DNA of 64,000 bases, from NCBI GenBank assembly GCA_022825505.1, contig JAJDWR010000021.1, forward strand, positions 34,573-98,572. The letters run 5' to 3'. The notes beneath the pieces were generated by a model. The model had not been told where the DNA came from. It did not search any database and worked only from the letters and a program-made list of their open reading frames with translations. Source of the stretch: Gammaproteobacteria bacterium (lineage in GTDB: Bacteria > Pseudomonadota > Gammaproteobacteria > Steroidobacterales > Rariloculaceae). Both the position numbers and the translations under genes were made by a program. Numbering within the stretch: position 1 is the stretch's first letter; every line of letters starts with the position of its first letter. Of the stretch, positions 44,314 to 53,370 are shown in pieces.

Positions 44314-46320
44314 TTAGGAGGCAGCCCCGGTTTCGATGGGATGCCGGTAGCGTTTGACCTGAAACTTGAAGCTCTTGGCAGGGCTCAGCTTGGGAAACGC
44401 ACTGATCTTGAGCTTGTAGTTCGCCGGGACCATCTCCAAGTCCAGGTGCCGGGCAATCAGCAGCAGATTCGCAACCATCTGCAGTTCGGTCCAGCGTCTT
44501 CCCGCGCAAATGTGCGTACCCGTACCGAAGGGTGCATAGGCGCCCACCTGCCTGTGTTCCTCCCTCGGCGGCAGGTATCGATCGATGTCGAACTTGTCGG
44601 GATCCTTGAAGTGCTTGTCGAGAAAATGCGGTGCGGTGAACGCGATCAGTACGGTCGTGTACGGAGGAATTTCCAGACCGTCTATTTCAATGGAATTCAT
44701 GGCCGTGCGCCGATGCACCGGTATGATCGGATGCAGCCGCAGCGACTCCATGATGAATCGGTGGGTCACGTCGATGGCCGCCGGATTGAGGTCCGCCGCA
44801 ACCGGGTCCCCGTTGGAGAACAGCGCATCCGCTTCGGCCACAATGCGCTCGCGCAAGTCGGGCTTCGCCAACAGTTCGTAAATGGCGAATGCCATCGCGC
44901 TCGCAGTGTAATGTCCGGCGATGATCGCCGCGATGAACGCGAACCCCAGGTCGGTTTCCGGCAGGAATTGCGGATCCCCCTGGTGCAGTTCCAACAAGTC
45001 GTCGGCGAGGTCGCGCCGCTCGCCCTGGCGTTGCGCCGGCGTGTGCGTTGCGTGGATATGAGTGTAGAGTTCCATGACGCGCGCCTTGTAGCGCTTCATC
45101 CTCGGTGTGCGCAGGGTGAACCTGGGCAACAAGCCGAACACATGGACCAACAACGCCCGGTATTCGAAAGCGAGCAGATCGTCGAGTACATCCATGGGCG
45201 CGGTGCTCACCGTGAGGTCCGCGATCTGCTCGCCGATCAGGTGTTGACAGGCGGTTTCTCCGGGTATCGCCGTACCGATACTCCATTCGCCGAATTTTTT
45301 CCGCCCGATCGCGAATACATCATCCAGCCTGTCCTCGACCACTGCCTTGGAGACCCCCGCGCGCATCGCCTTTCTCAAGCGAAAGTGGTCTGCTCCGTCC
45401 ATGCTGGCAACGGACCGCGCCGTTCCCCACTCCGTCTGAAACCCCTCGAGATAATCCCGGGTACGCAACAGCAGGCGCCCCTTGCGCCCGGTCCACCGGT
45501 TGAGTTTCGCGCTGGCCAGCACGACGAGCTTGCTGCCACCGACCTTGAGCTGGTAAACGGGCCCCAGAGCTTCGCTTTGCTCGGCGAAGAACTTGGGCAG
45601 GTTTCCCGCGCGAAACGAGCGCGACCGAAGAATGTCGACCAAGCCGAGGGTCGGCATCGTTCGGCGGCGAACCGTGCGCAGGCTTTCCGGCGGGCGGTAG
45701 GAACTGCGAACGGCATCCCCGATCGTCCGCCCTATCAGATCCATCCCGGAGAGGAGTTCGATACGCTCCTGGGCCTGCTCGTATTCCTCCTTCTCGAGCA
45801 GGGTGGGCACCCCGCCGCAATTGTTGAGAAGGCCGATAATGGCGATGTCACGGGGACCCGGAATCTCGTCGGTGAGCAAAATTCGCGTGATTCTGCCCTT
45901 GATTTCATCTCCGGACGTGCCGTCGACCAGGGGATAGCGACCGGTACGAGAGACCTTTCTCGACAACGACCAGAACCCACCGGAGTCGAAATCCAGAATA
46001 CCCTGCTTGACCAGGCGATCAAACGCGGCATCGCTGATTCGGTTCGCGCGGCGCGCGATTCGTTCGATCCAGTACCGCGGGGGGTGGGCGCGAGATTCAC
46101 TCGCAATCTCCTCCAGCACCGGGTCCAGAAGCTCGTCGCCCGTGGGTGACGAATCGATCAACGTGAGAGTATCGAGGTCCGCGTCGATCCGATCCTCGAG
46201 GGCGAGATCCATGAGGACGCCGCCGGCCAGAGCGCAGGACATTTTCCACTCCGGAATCGGGGCGAAATAACCTGTTTCCTCATTGAGCAGCAGCAGGAGG
46301 ATTTCTTCCGCAAATCTCAT
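44314..46320 (-). CDS. GPP34 (GOLPH3-like) domain fused to cytochrome P450
   Basis: The 668-aa protein has two parts. Residues 1-225 match the GPP34/GOLPH3 fold: FAEEILLLLLNEETG, a LAGGVLMDLALEDRI helix, PRYWIERIARR and RDIAIIGLLNNCGG. In eukaryotes this fold binds PI4P on Golgi membranes. Residues 230-668 are a P450: helix-C HFRLRKAM (312-319), helix-I AGHYT (468-472), ExxR at Glu525-Arg528, and heme loop FGTGTHICAG with Cys605. There is no TM anchor, so GPP34 may dock the P450 on a membrane. AGHYT is near the CYP51 AGHHT type. It is divergent from an Erg6-like gene, suggesting sterol or triterpenoid oxidation (inference). Confidence 0.85.
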   Translation of the reverse strand: MRFAEEILLLLLNEETGYFAPIPEWKMSCALAGGVLMDLALEDRIDADLDTLTLIDSSPTGDELLDPVLEEIASESRAHPPRYWIERIARRANRISDAAFDRLVKQGILDFDSGGFWSLSRKVSRTGRYPLVDGTSGDEIKGRITRILLTDEIPGPRDIAIIGLLNNCGGVPTLLEKEEYEQAQERIELLSGMDLIGRTIGDAVRSSYRPPESLRTVRRRTMPTLGLVDILRSRSFRAGNLPKFFAEQSEALGPVYQLKVGGSKLVVLASAKLNRWTGRKGRLLLRTRDYLEGFQTEWGTARSVASMDGADHFRLRKAMRAGVSKAVVEDRLDDVFAIGRKKFGEWSIGTAIPGETACQHLIGEQIADLTVSTAPMDVLDDLLAFEYRALLVHVFGLLPRFTLRTPRMKRYKARVMELYTHIHATHTPAQRQGERRDLADDLLELHQGDPQFLPETDLGFAFIAAIIAGHYTASAMAFAIYELLAKPDLRERIVAEADALFSNGDPVAADLNPAAIDVTHRFIMESLRLHPIIPVHRRTAMNSIEIDGLEIPPYTTVLIAFTAPHFLDKHFKDPDKFDIDRYLPPREEHRQVGAYAPFGTGTHICAGRRWTELQMVANLLLIARHLDLEMVPANYKLKISAFPKLSPAKSFKFQVKRYRHPIETGAAS

Positions 46321-46578
46321 GAGCTGTTACCTTCGTCGAGTACTCCATGCCGGAGGGTTCTTCCACCGGCCTGGGATTGGCGATACTCATCGACCACGAA
46401 AGTCTACCCGGATCTATGGTTCATTTGCGCCGGGCCACGGGTACAATGCGCATGGCTCCAACGATGTTCCTGGTATTTTACTTGATATGAACCTGAATTT
46501 AATCCAGGCAAGGATGGCCCGGACCCGCGTCCCGGTTTGGTTTCAGCTTCAATGTTGCCAGCCCTTGCGGAGCATGCC

Positions 46579-47610
46579 ATGTTGACCACCCTGCCCAGAT
46601 CCCTCCGCAATGCATACAGGGGCTGGAACGTCGCAAGTCGCGTGGCACGCTTTGGCGGATGGTCGGAGAAGAGCAAACAAGCCGGCACCGGGCGCGGCGA
46701 CTACGACCACGCCGAAACGGTCAACAACTACTACGACCTGTGCAGCGAGTTCATGCAGTACGGCTGGAACGAGTCGCTGCACTTCGCGCCGCTGACCCCC
46801 GGAGAGACGCTGGAGGAATCCATCGTCCGCCATCAGCGCCTGATGATCGACAAGCTGGAACTGCGGGAAGGGTTGCGGGTCGCCGACGTTGGCTGCGGGG
46901 TGGGCGGTCCGATGCGGCGGGTCGCCCGCGAATCCGGTTCCAGGGTGTTGTGCATCAACAATAACGAACAGCAATTGGAGAAGGCCCGGCGAAGGAACGT
47001 CGAGGCGGGGCTCGATCACATGGCGGAGTACATGAAGTGCAACTTCATGGACATGAGCGCCATTGAAGCCAATTCGCTGGATGCGGCCTATGCGATCGAG
47101 TCGACCTGCCACGCGCCGGACAAGAAAGGGGCATTCGCGGAGATCTATCGCGTGCTGAAGCCGGGCGCCCTGTTCTGGGGCCAGGAGATGTGCATGACGG
47201 AGAAGTATGACCCGGACAGCCGCCACCACCGAAAAATCAAGGACGAATTGATGCTCGGCATCGCCCTCGACGGCATCGCCACGTTCGCGGAAGTGAATCG
47301 CGCGCTGGAGGCCGTCGGATTCCAGATTGTCGAGGCGCTGGACAGGGATGTTCAGGAGGGCCCGAGCACACCCTGGTACCGGCCCATGGAGGGACGGAGC
47401 GGGACATTGCGCGGCGCCTTTCGCAGAACGCCGCTGGGCCGCAAGGCCATGATTGGCGGATTGCGGCTGGCGGAGGCGTTCAGATTCTTTCCGAAAGGTT
47501 CCGCGGCCGTCGTCCGGTTGATGGACCGAACGGCCGATGCCTATGTCGCGGGCGGCAAGACGGGAATTTTCACTCCGCTCTATTGTTTCCTGGCCCGCAA
47601 ACCCGAGTAA
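46579..47610 (+). CDS. Sterol C-24 methyltransferase-like enzyme (Erg6/SMT family)
   Basis: The ATG at 46579 follows GGAG and gives 343 aa. Conserved SMT blocks are in order: YYDLCSEFMQYGWNESLHFA (51-70, sterol region I), VADVGCGVGGPMRRVA (101-116, SAM), LCINNNEQQ (124-132), YAIESTCHAPDKKGAFAEIY (171-190) and LKPGALFWGQEMCMTEKYD (193-211). SMTs move a methyl group from SAM to C-24 of the sterol side chain; they are mainly eukaryotic, with some bacterial cases. A related methylation of another lipid is possible. No sterol cyclase or squalene epoxidase is in the window, so the substrate may be taken up. Confidence 0.85.
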   Translation: MLTTLPRSLRNAYRGWNVASRVARFGGWSEKSKQAGTGRGDYDHAETVNNYYDLCSEFMQYGWNESLHFAPLTPGETLEESIVRHQRLMIDKLELREGLRVADVGCGVGGPMRRVARESGSRVLCINNNEQQLEKARRRNVEAGLDHMAEYMKCNFMDMSAIEANSLDAAYAIESTCHAPDKKGAFAEIYRVLKPGALFWGQEMCMTEKYDPDSRHHRKIKDELMLGIALDGIATFAEVNRALEAVGFQIVEALDRDVQEGPSTPWYRPMEGRSGTLRGAFRRTPLGRKAMIGGLRLAEAFRFFPKGSAAVVRLMDRTADAYVAGGKTGIFTPLYCFLARKPE

Positions 47611-47952
47611 GCCCGACGCCAACCCTCACAAATAGCAGTCGTCCTTGCTATTGGGAATCATGCGCAATGGCGCCGGCGCATCTCCACAGCAACTTGCTTG
47701 TTTCCTCCGTCCAGTATGGAGTGCGCGAAATCCTGCAGGTTCGCCGTCACTGACATTGGAAAAACTTATCGAGCCTGAAAGAAAACGGTGTTGGTATTGG
47801 AGGACGCAACGCACTACATTCGAGTGAGTGCTTCCGTGAAACTTGCAGCCGGGCGAGACTTCCATGAGCCAACTACAGTCGTCAGCAGGACGGGAAGACA
47901 GGCCGAAGGGAAACCACTTGCCACGTACTGAATTTCACTGCACGGCATTCCA
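47611..47952. other. Intergenic gap with no supported gene
   Basis: The 342 nt between the methyltransferase and the thiolase hold no frame with a ribosome site or recognisable protein, and no clear hairpin terminator. Composition is less GC-rich than the flanks around 47690-47830. It may contain the thiolase promoter. Confidence 0.5.
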
Positions 47953-49122
47953 ATGAGAGACGTGCACGTCATCGGAACCGGTCAAACGCCGGTGACCCAG
48001 GGCAAAGCCCCAAGCGCTTCACACCTGTCCAGCCAGGCCGTCACATACGCCATCGAGGATGCCGATCTCGATCCCCGGGACGTCTCAGCGCTTTATCTGG
48101 GCAATATGACGGCCGGCATCCTGGAACGACAGCAACAGTTGGCATCGCTCTGCGCCCATGCCTGCGGACTGACGGGCGTGGAGGCATTCACGCTTGAAGC
48201 GAGTTGCGCGTCCGGCGCGGCCGCCCTCCGTACCGGTTTCATGGCCGTTGCAGGCGGGTTCTACGACATCGTCGCCGTCTGCGGCGTGGAAAGACTGAGT
48301 CACACCGCCCGGGAGGACGCGGCGCGCGCACTGTCGAGCGCCGCGGCCAGGGACGAAGCCGGCCGGAATGGCCAGACCTTCCTCACGCTGAACGCGACCC
48401 TTATGCGGCACTACCTTCTGGCCTACGATCTGAGTCCGGAGGATCTGGCGCCCTTCGCCATGACAGCTCACGAAAACGGCCTCAACAATCCCGATGCTCT
48501 GTTGCGCAAGCCTCTTGACATGGACGCCTACCTGGCGTCGCGGATGCTGGTAGACCCGCTTCGCCTGATGGATGCGCCGCCCATTTGCGATGGAGCTGCC
48601 GCGGTGATCCTTGCCAGCGGCCGCGTCGCCCGGGCGCGCCCTGCCCGGGCCAGGCCGAGGGTATTGATTCGAGCCTCTGCTGCGGCCTCGGACTCACTCA
48701 CCGCCAGGAATTGCGTGTCCGAACTCAGGCTCCCGGCCGCCGAGCAGTCCAGCCGCCGAGCGTATCGCCAGGCGGGCATGGGTCCTGAAGACATCGACCT
48801 GTTCGAGGCCCACGATGCGTTTACGGTGATTACGGCGCTCAGCCTCGAATCGAGCGGATTCGCCGAGCGCGGCGAAGCGGTTCGGCTCGGACGGGACGGC
48901 GCCATCACACGGGACGGGCGGCTGCCGATCTCGACCATGGGGGGTCTCAAGTCCAGGGGGCATCCGGTAGGCGCCACGGGGCTCTACCAGGTAACCGAAG
49001 CCGTACGGCAATTGCAGGGCACGGCCGGCGTAAATCAGGTCCGGGACGCACGCGTCGCAATGACCCAGAATATCGGTGGAATGGGCGCGACCGCCATCAC
49101 GCACCTGCTGGAGGCTGCGTAG
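47953..49122 (+). CDS. Thiolase family protein (SCPx / acetyl-CoA acetyltransferase type)
   Basis: The 389-aa enzyme has the nucleophile Cys85 in EASCASGAAALR, a His287 in FEAHDAF, and His337 in GGLKSRGHPVGATG. The usual second Cys motif near the C-terminus is replaced by QNIGGMGAT, as in SCP2/SCPx thiolases and archaeal-type acetyl-CoA C-acetyltransferases. SCPx thiolases cleave branched or sterol side-chain 3-ketoacyl-CoAs; archaeal-type ones make acetoacetyl-CoA with a DUF35 partner, which is absent here. Placement after a sterol-type methyltransferase favours a lipid role, but co-transcription is not shown. Confidence 0.85.
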   Translation: MRDVHVIGTGQTPVTQGKAPSASHLSSQAVTYAIEDADLDPRDVSALYLGNMTAGILERQQQLASLCAHACGLTGVEAFTLEASCASGAAALRTGFMAVAGGFYDIVAVCGVERLSHTAREDAARALSSAAARDEAGRNGQTFLTLNATLMRHYLLAYDLSPEDLAPFAMTAHENGLNNPDALLRKPLDMDAYLASRMLVDPLRLMDAPPICDGAAAVILASGRVARARPARARPRVLIRASAAASDSLTARNCVSELRLPAAEQSSRRAYRQAGMGPEDIDLFEAHDAFTVITALSLESSGFAERGEAVRLGRDGAITRDGRLPISTMGGLKSRGHPVGATGLYQVTEAVRQLQGTAGVNQVRDARVAMTQNIGGMGATAITHLLEAA

Positions 49123-49213
49123 TAACAAGCCGCCGGCCGGGCGCAGGGCGCCTTGACCGCAACCGGGCAGGCGCCCATCATTGCGCCATCGCTTGATGCT
49201 GACGGGAGAGACG

Positions 49214-49534
49214 ATGGCCAAGTATCTGTTTCGTACGAGTTATACCCAGGCGGGCGTTGCGGGACTGCTCAGGGAAGGGGGAACCGGACGCCGCGACGCG
49301 CTGCGGCAGACGGTCGAAGGACTGGGCGGCACGCTGGACGGCTTCTACTACGCCTTCGGGGACGATGACCTCCTGCTGATCACCGATCTTCCCGACGAAG
49401 AGGCGGCCGCGGCGTTTTCGATGTTCGTCAGCGCCGCCGGCGCGCTGACGGTTTCCTGTACCGTGCTGATGGAGCCGGAAACGATCGACGGTGCGATCGC
49501 CAAGAGCGTAGCCTACCGCAAACCCGGCGACTGA
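49214..49534 (+). CDS. GYD domain protein
   Basis: From the ATG at 49214 (GGGAG upstream) the 106-aa protein has the GYD-family pattern: YLFRTSYTQAGVAGLLREGG, RRDALRQTVEGLGGTLDGFY, YYAFGDDDLLLITDLPDEEA and SAAGALTVSCTVLMEPETID. It is a small ferredoxin-like alpha/beta fold of unknown biochemical role. It follows the thiolase by 91 nt on the same strand. Confidence 0.85.
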   Translation: MAKYLFRTSYTQAGVAGLLREGGTGRRDALRQTVEGLGGTLDGFYYAFGDDDLLLITDLPDEEAAAAFSMFVSAAGALTVSCTVLMEPETIDGAIAKSVAYRKPGD

Positions 49535-49611
49535 TCGGCGTATCGCGCACGAATCAAACCGCGTTCCGGAATCCGGGACGGAACGCGCTGCAATGACCTA
49601 GCGGACGCGAG

Positions 49612-51066
49612 ATGCGAGCCAGAGCAACGATACAACGCGTTCTCGGTCTGCTGCTGACGATGTTCAGCACCGCAATGCTGCTGCCGATCGTCGTTTCGGT
49701 GATCTTCGGGGACGGCCAGTGGCTGGCATTCGCAGCATCGTTCCTCATCATTCTCGGCTCCGGGATCGCGATCTGGTGGCCGGTCCGCGCCCAGACCCAC
49801 GAGCTGCGGCTGCGCGAAGGATTCCTGGTGGTGGCCGCATTCTGGATCGTGCTGGGCCTGTTCGGCTCGGTGCCGCTGTTGCTCACCGGCAATCCGCAGA
49901 TGAGCCTCACCGACGCGGTGTTCGAGTCCATGTCCGGTCTCACCACCACCGGGGCGACGGTTTTGACCGGGCTTGCCGAACTGCCGAAGTCGATCCTGTT
50001 CTATCGCCACCAACTGCAGTGGTTCGGCGGCCTGGGCATCATCGTGCTCGCCGTGGCGGTGCTGCCCATGCTGGGCGTGGGCGGCATGCAGCTCTACCGG
50101 GCGGAGACGCCCGGACCGGTGAAGGATACCCGGCTGACGCCGCGGATCACCGAGACGGCGAAGGCGCTCTGGTATGTCTACCTGGGGATCACCGTGCTGT
50201 GCGCGCTGGCCTACCTGCTGGCCGGAATGGGCCCGTTCGACGCCATCTGCCACGCCTTCAGCACCGTCGCCATCGGCGGATTCTCGACGTACGACGAGAG
50301 CTTCGGGTATTTCAACAGCGCCGCGATCGAACTGGTCGCCGTCGTCTTCATGTTCGTTGCCGGCATCAATTTCTCGCTGCACTTCCTCGCCTGGCGGCAC
50401 CGTTCCGTCAGGCATTACCTTCAGGACCCGGAGTTTCGCGCCTATTCGAAACTGCTTGGGGGGCTGATCGTGGTGGTCGTCGTGTACCTCCATTTCCAGG
50501 GGTACTATCCGACCCTCACGGAAACCCTCACCCACGGTCTGTTTCAGACTGTTTCCATCGCCACCACCACCGGATTTACCACGGCCGATTTCGCCGTATG
50601 GCCCGGCGTGCTGCCCGTGCTGCTGATCTTTTCGAGCTTCGTGGGCGGGTGTGCCGGCTCGACGGCCGGCGGCATCAAGGTCATCCGCTGGCTGTTGATG
50701 TACCGGCAGGGGCTGCGCGAAGTGCAGCGGCTGGTGCACCCCAGCGCCGAAGTGCCGGTCAAGCTGGGGTCCAAGCCCGTGCCCCACCGGGTAGTCGACG
50801 CGGTCTGGGGATTCTTTGCCGTCTACGTGGTCGTCTTCAGCGTCCTGCTGCTGATCCTGGTCGCTGCCGGCCTGGATCAGGTTTCCGCGTTTTCCGCGGT
50901 GGCGGCCACGTTGAACAACCTCGGTCCCGGACTCGGCGAGGTGGCGTCCGGCTTCGGCGGTGTGGGCGCGATCGAGAAGTGGGCAGCCGTGTGCGCCATG
51001 CTGCTGGGGCGGCTGGAAATATTCACCCTGCTGGTGTTGATCACGCCCACATTCTGGAGACCGTGA
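49612..51066 (+). CDS. trkH: Trk potassium uptake transmembrane subunit TrkH
   Basis: The 484-aa membrane protein forms the K+ pathway gated by TrkA. Four pseudo-repeated M1-P-M2 units carry the selectivity loops: SGLTTTGATVL, FSTVAIGGFST, ATTTGFTTAD and AVAATLNNLGPGLGEV. GGCAGSTAGGIKVIR in the third unit is diagnostic of TrkH. It is well separated from trkA (36789). A TPR gene begins within or just after its end. Confidence 0.95.
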   Translation: MRARATIQRVLGLLLTMFSTAMLLPIVVSVIFGDGQWLAFAASFLIILGSGIAIWWPVRAQTHELRLREGFLVVAAFWIVLGLFGSVPLLLTGNPQMSLTDAVFESMSGLTTTGATVLTGLAELPKSILFYRHQLQWFGGLGIIVLAVAVLPMLGVGGMQLYRAETPGPVKDTRLTPRITETAKALWYVYLGITVLCALAYLLAGMGPFDAICHAFSTVAIGGFSTYDESFGYFNSAAIELVAVVFMFVAGINFSLHFLAWRHRSVRHYLQDPEFRAYSKLLGGLIVVVVVYLHFQGYYPTLTETLTHGLFQTVSIATTTGFTTADFAVWPGVLPVLLIFSSFVGGCAGSTAGGIKVIRWLLMYRQGLREVQRLVHPSAEVPVKLGSKPVPHRVVDAVWGFFAVYVVVFSVLLLILVAAGLDQVSAFSAVAATLNNLGPGLGEVASGFGGVGAIEKWAAVCAMLLGRLEIFTLLVLITPTFWRP

Positions 51067-51074
51067 ACGTGAGC

Positions 51075-51404
51075 ATGGCGCCGCGATTGGAGGCTATACT
51101 AGAGCGCGGCGGCGACAGCGCGGGCCTGCGGTACGCACTGGGATGCGAATACCTGAAGGCGGGCGATCCTGCCAGGGCCGCCGAGCACCTCGGCAAGGCC
51201 GTGGCGTTGGAGCCGGGCTATTCGGCGGCATGGAAGCAGCTCGGGCGGGCGCAGGCAGACGCCGGATTGGAGGATCAAGCCATGGACACCTACCGGCGCG
51301 GCATCCGCGTGGCGAACGAGCGCGGCGACATCCAGGCCGCCCGCGAAATGACCGTATTTCTCAAGCGGCTGCGCAAACCGGTTCAGGACCGGCCCGATCG
51401 CTGA
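51075..51404 (+). CDS. Small TPR-repeat protein
   Basis: The 109-aa protein (ATG 51075; GTGs at 51063 and 51069 are alternatives overlapping or abutting the trkH end) contains two TPR units: ALGCEYLKAGDPARAAEHLG/KAVALEPGY and AAWKQLGRAQADAGLEDQAM/DTYRRGIR. It is probably a protein-protein interaction module. It lies between trkH and the TRAP genes, 50 nt before dctQ. Confidence 0.8.
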   Translation: MAPRLEAILERGGDSAGLRYALGCEYLKAGDPARAAEHLGKAVALEPGYSAAWKQLGRAQADAGLEDQAMDTYRRGIRVANERGDIQAAREMTVFLKRLRKPVQDRPDR

Positions 51405-51454
51405 GGCGGGCGGCTCCCACTTCGACCGCGGCCATCCGACCTGACCCTTCAATC

Positions 51455-52003
51455 ATGCAGCGACTGAAGTCAATCCTCGAGCGCATCAGCGAACTGACGG
51501 GCTCCGCGATGGCGTGGCTGACCGTGCTGATGGTGCTCGGAACCTTCGTGATCGTGGTCCTGCGCTATGTCTTCGACCTGGGCTGGATCGCGATGCAGGA
51601 AAGCATCGTGTGGATGCACGCCGCGGTCTTCATGCTGGGGGCCAGCTATACGCTGAAGCACAACGAACACGTCCGCGTCGACATTTTCTATCGCGGCAGT
51701 AGCGCACAGCGCCGCGCCTGGGTGAACGTCGTCGGAACGGTGGTGTTTCTGCTCCCCCTTGCCGCCTTCGTCGCGGTCACGAGCTGGGACTACGTGTCCA
51801 CGTCCTGGGCCATCCGCGAGGCATCCAGGGAAGCCGGCGGACTGCCCTTCCCCTTCGTGCCCATCATGAAAAGCCTGATACCCGCCACGGCGCTGCTGCT
51901 GATGCTGCAGGGCATCGCGGACCTGATCGGCGCGGTACTGGTACTCACCCGGGCGGTGGAGCCGGACTCCGAGCCGGGCGGCCCCCCGAGCGAGGCGATC
52001 TGA
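51455..52003 (+). CDS. TRAP transporter small permease (DctQ)
   Basis: The 182-aa protein has four TM helices and family features LVMVL-type helix 1 (AWLTVLMVLGTFVIVVLRYV), WMHAAVFMLGASYTLKHNEHV and RVDIFYRG. TRAP transporters import organic acids using a Na+ gradient and need a periplasmic binding protein. It overlaps the large permease by one base. No DctP binding protein is encoded in the window. Confidence 0.93.
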   Translation: MQRLKSILERISELTGSAMAWLTVLMVLGTFVIVVLRYVFDLGWIAMQESIVWMHAAVFMLGASYTLKHNEHVRVDIFYRGSSAQRRAWVNVVGTVVFLLPLAAFVAVTSWDYVSTSWAIREASREAGGLPFPFVPIMKSLIPATALLLMLQGIADLIGAVLVLTRAVEPDSEPGGPPSEAI

Positions 52004-53370
52004 TGGAGTGGGTCGCACTGCTGATGTTCGCCGCCGTCGTGGCCGTTCTGCTGGCCGGTTACCCCGTGGCGTTCTCGCTGGGCGGCGTCGCGCTGCTGTT
52101 TGCGTGGATCGGGATGGCGCTGGGGATATTCGACGGCGCCTTCCTCGGCACGATGCCCAACCGGATCTACGGGATCATGAGCAACGAGACGCTGATGGCC
52201 GTGCCGTTGTTCGTGTTCATGGGCGTCACCCTGGAGCGGGCGCAGATTGCCGAAAGCCTGCTGGACAGCTTGAGCCGGCTGTTCGGCACGCTGCGGGGCG
52301 GGCTGGGGATTTCGGTGACCCTGGTCGGCATGCTGCTGGCGGCGAGCACCGGCATCGTCGGCGCCACGGTGGTGACCATGGGCCTGCTGGCGCTGCCGAC
52401 CATGCTGCGCCGCGGCTACGACCCGGCCGTGGCCACCGGCACGATCTGCGCGTCCGGTACGCTGGGGCAGATCATTCCGCCCTCCATCATCCTGGTGCTG
52501 CTGGGCGACGTGCTCTCCTCCGCCTACAGCCAGGCGCAACTCGACGCCGGCATTTTCTCCCCGGATACCGTGTCGGTGGGCGATCTCTTCGTGGGCGCGC
52601 TGATACCGGGCCTGGGACTCGTGGCGCTCTACATCATCTATATCGCTTCAGTGGCGCTGGTCAGGCCGGCCACCATGCCCGCGCGCGAAAAGGCCGAAAA
52701 GGTCGGCTTCGGAGAACTGGCGCTGGCGCTGTTTCCGCCGCTGTTCCTGATACTGGCGGTGCTCGGCTCCATCATGGGCGGTCTGGCCACACCCACGGAG
52801 GCCGCCGGCGTCGGCGGTGTCGGCGCGTTGCTGCTGGCGCTCGGCAAGGGGCAGTTCTCGCTGGCGCGCCTGATCGACGTCATGAAGAGCACGGTGCGCG
52901 TGAGCAGCATGGTGTTCCTGATCCTGATCGGCGCATCGGTGTTTTCGCTGGTGTTCCGCGGTTACGGCGGCGACCGCCTGGTGCACGAACTGCTGGTCAG
53001 CATGCCCGGCGGCGTGGTCACCGCGATGCTCATCGTCATGCTGCTGATGTTCCTGCTGGGCTTTGTGCTGGACTTCATCGAGATCACCTTTGTGGTGGTT
53101 CCCATCGTGGGACCGATTCTCCTGACCATGGGCATCGACCCGGTCTGGCTCGGGGTGATGATCGCGATCAACCTGCAGACGTCGTTCCTGACGCCGCCGT
53201 TCGGGTTCGCGTTGTTCTACCTGCGCGGGGTGGCGCCCGAAAGCGTGGAGACGACGGCCATCTATCGGGGGGTCATCCCCTTCGTGGTCATCCAGTTGGT
53301 TGCCCTCGCGCTGCTCGCATTCTGGCCGGAACTGGCCACCTGGTTGCCGGGGGTGGTGTACGGGGGGTAG
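52003..53370 (+). CDS. TRAP transporter large permease (DctM)
   Basis: The 455-aa protein has about twelve TM helices. Family motifs include GYPVAFSLGGVALLFAW, LMAVPLFVFMGVTLERAQIA, ATGTICASGTLGQIIPPSI and GFVLDFIEITFVVVPIVGPI. NLQTSFLTPPFGFALFYLRG near the end is characteristic. The substrate is unknown; the sequence style (YSQAQLDAGIFSPDTVSVGD loop) fits the subgroup annotated for mannitol/chloroaromatic-type or C4-dicarboxylate TRAPs. Confidence 0.94.
   Translation: MEWVALLMFAAVVAVLLAGYPVAFSLGGVALLFAWIGMALGIFDGAFLGTMPNRIYGIMSNETLMAVPLFVFMGVTLERAQIAESLLDSLSRLFGTLRGGLGISVTLVGMLLAASTGIVGATVVTMGLLALPTMLRRGYDPAVATGTICASGTLGQIIPPSIILVLLGDVLSSAYSQAQLDAGIFSPDTVSVGDLFVGALIPGLGLVALYIIYIASVALVRPATMPAREKAEKVGFGELALALFPPLFLILAVLGSIMGGLATPTEAAGVGGVGALLLALGKGQFSLARLIDVMKSTVRVSSMVFLILIGASVFSLVFRGYGGDRLVHELLVSMPGGVVTAMLIVMLLMFLLGFVLDFIEITFVVVPIVGPILLTMGIDPVWLGVMIAINLQTSFLTPPFGFALFYLRGVAPESVETTAIYRGVIPFVVIQLVALALLAFWPELATWLPGVVYGG

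Noticed and set aside
46460..46510. CCTGG...CCAGG arms between the P450 and methyltransferase considered as an operator
   Set aside because: Only 5-bp arms about 30 nt apart, which is expected by chance.
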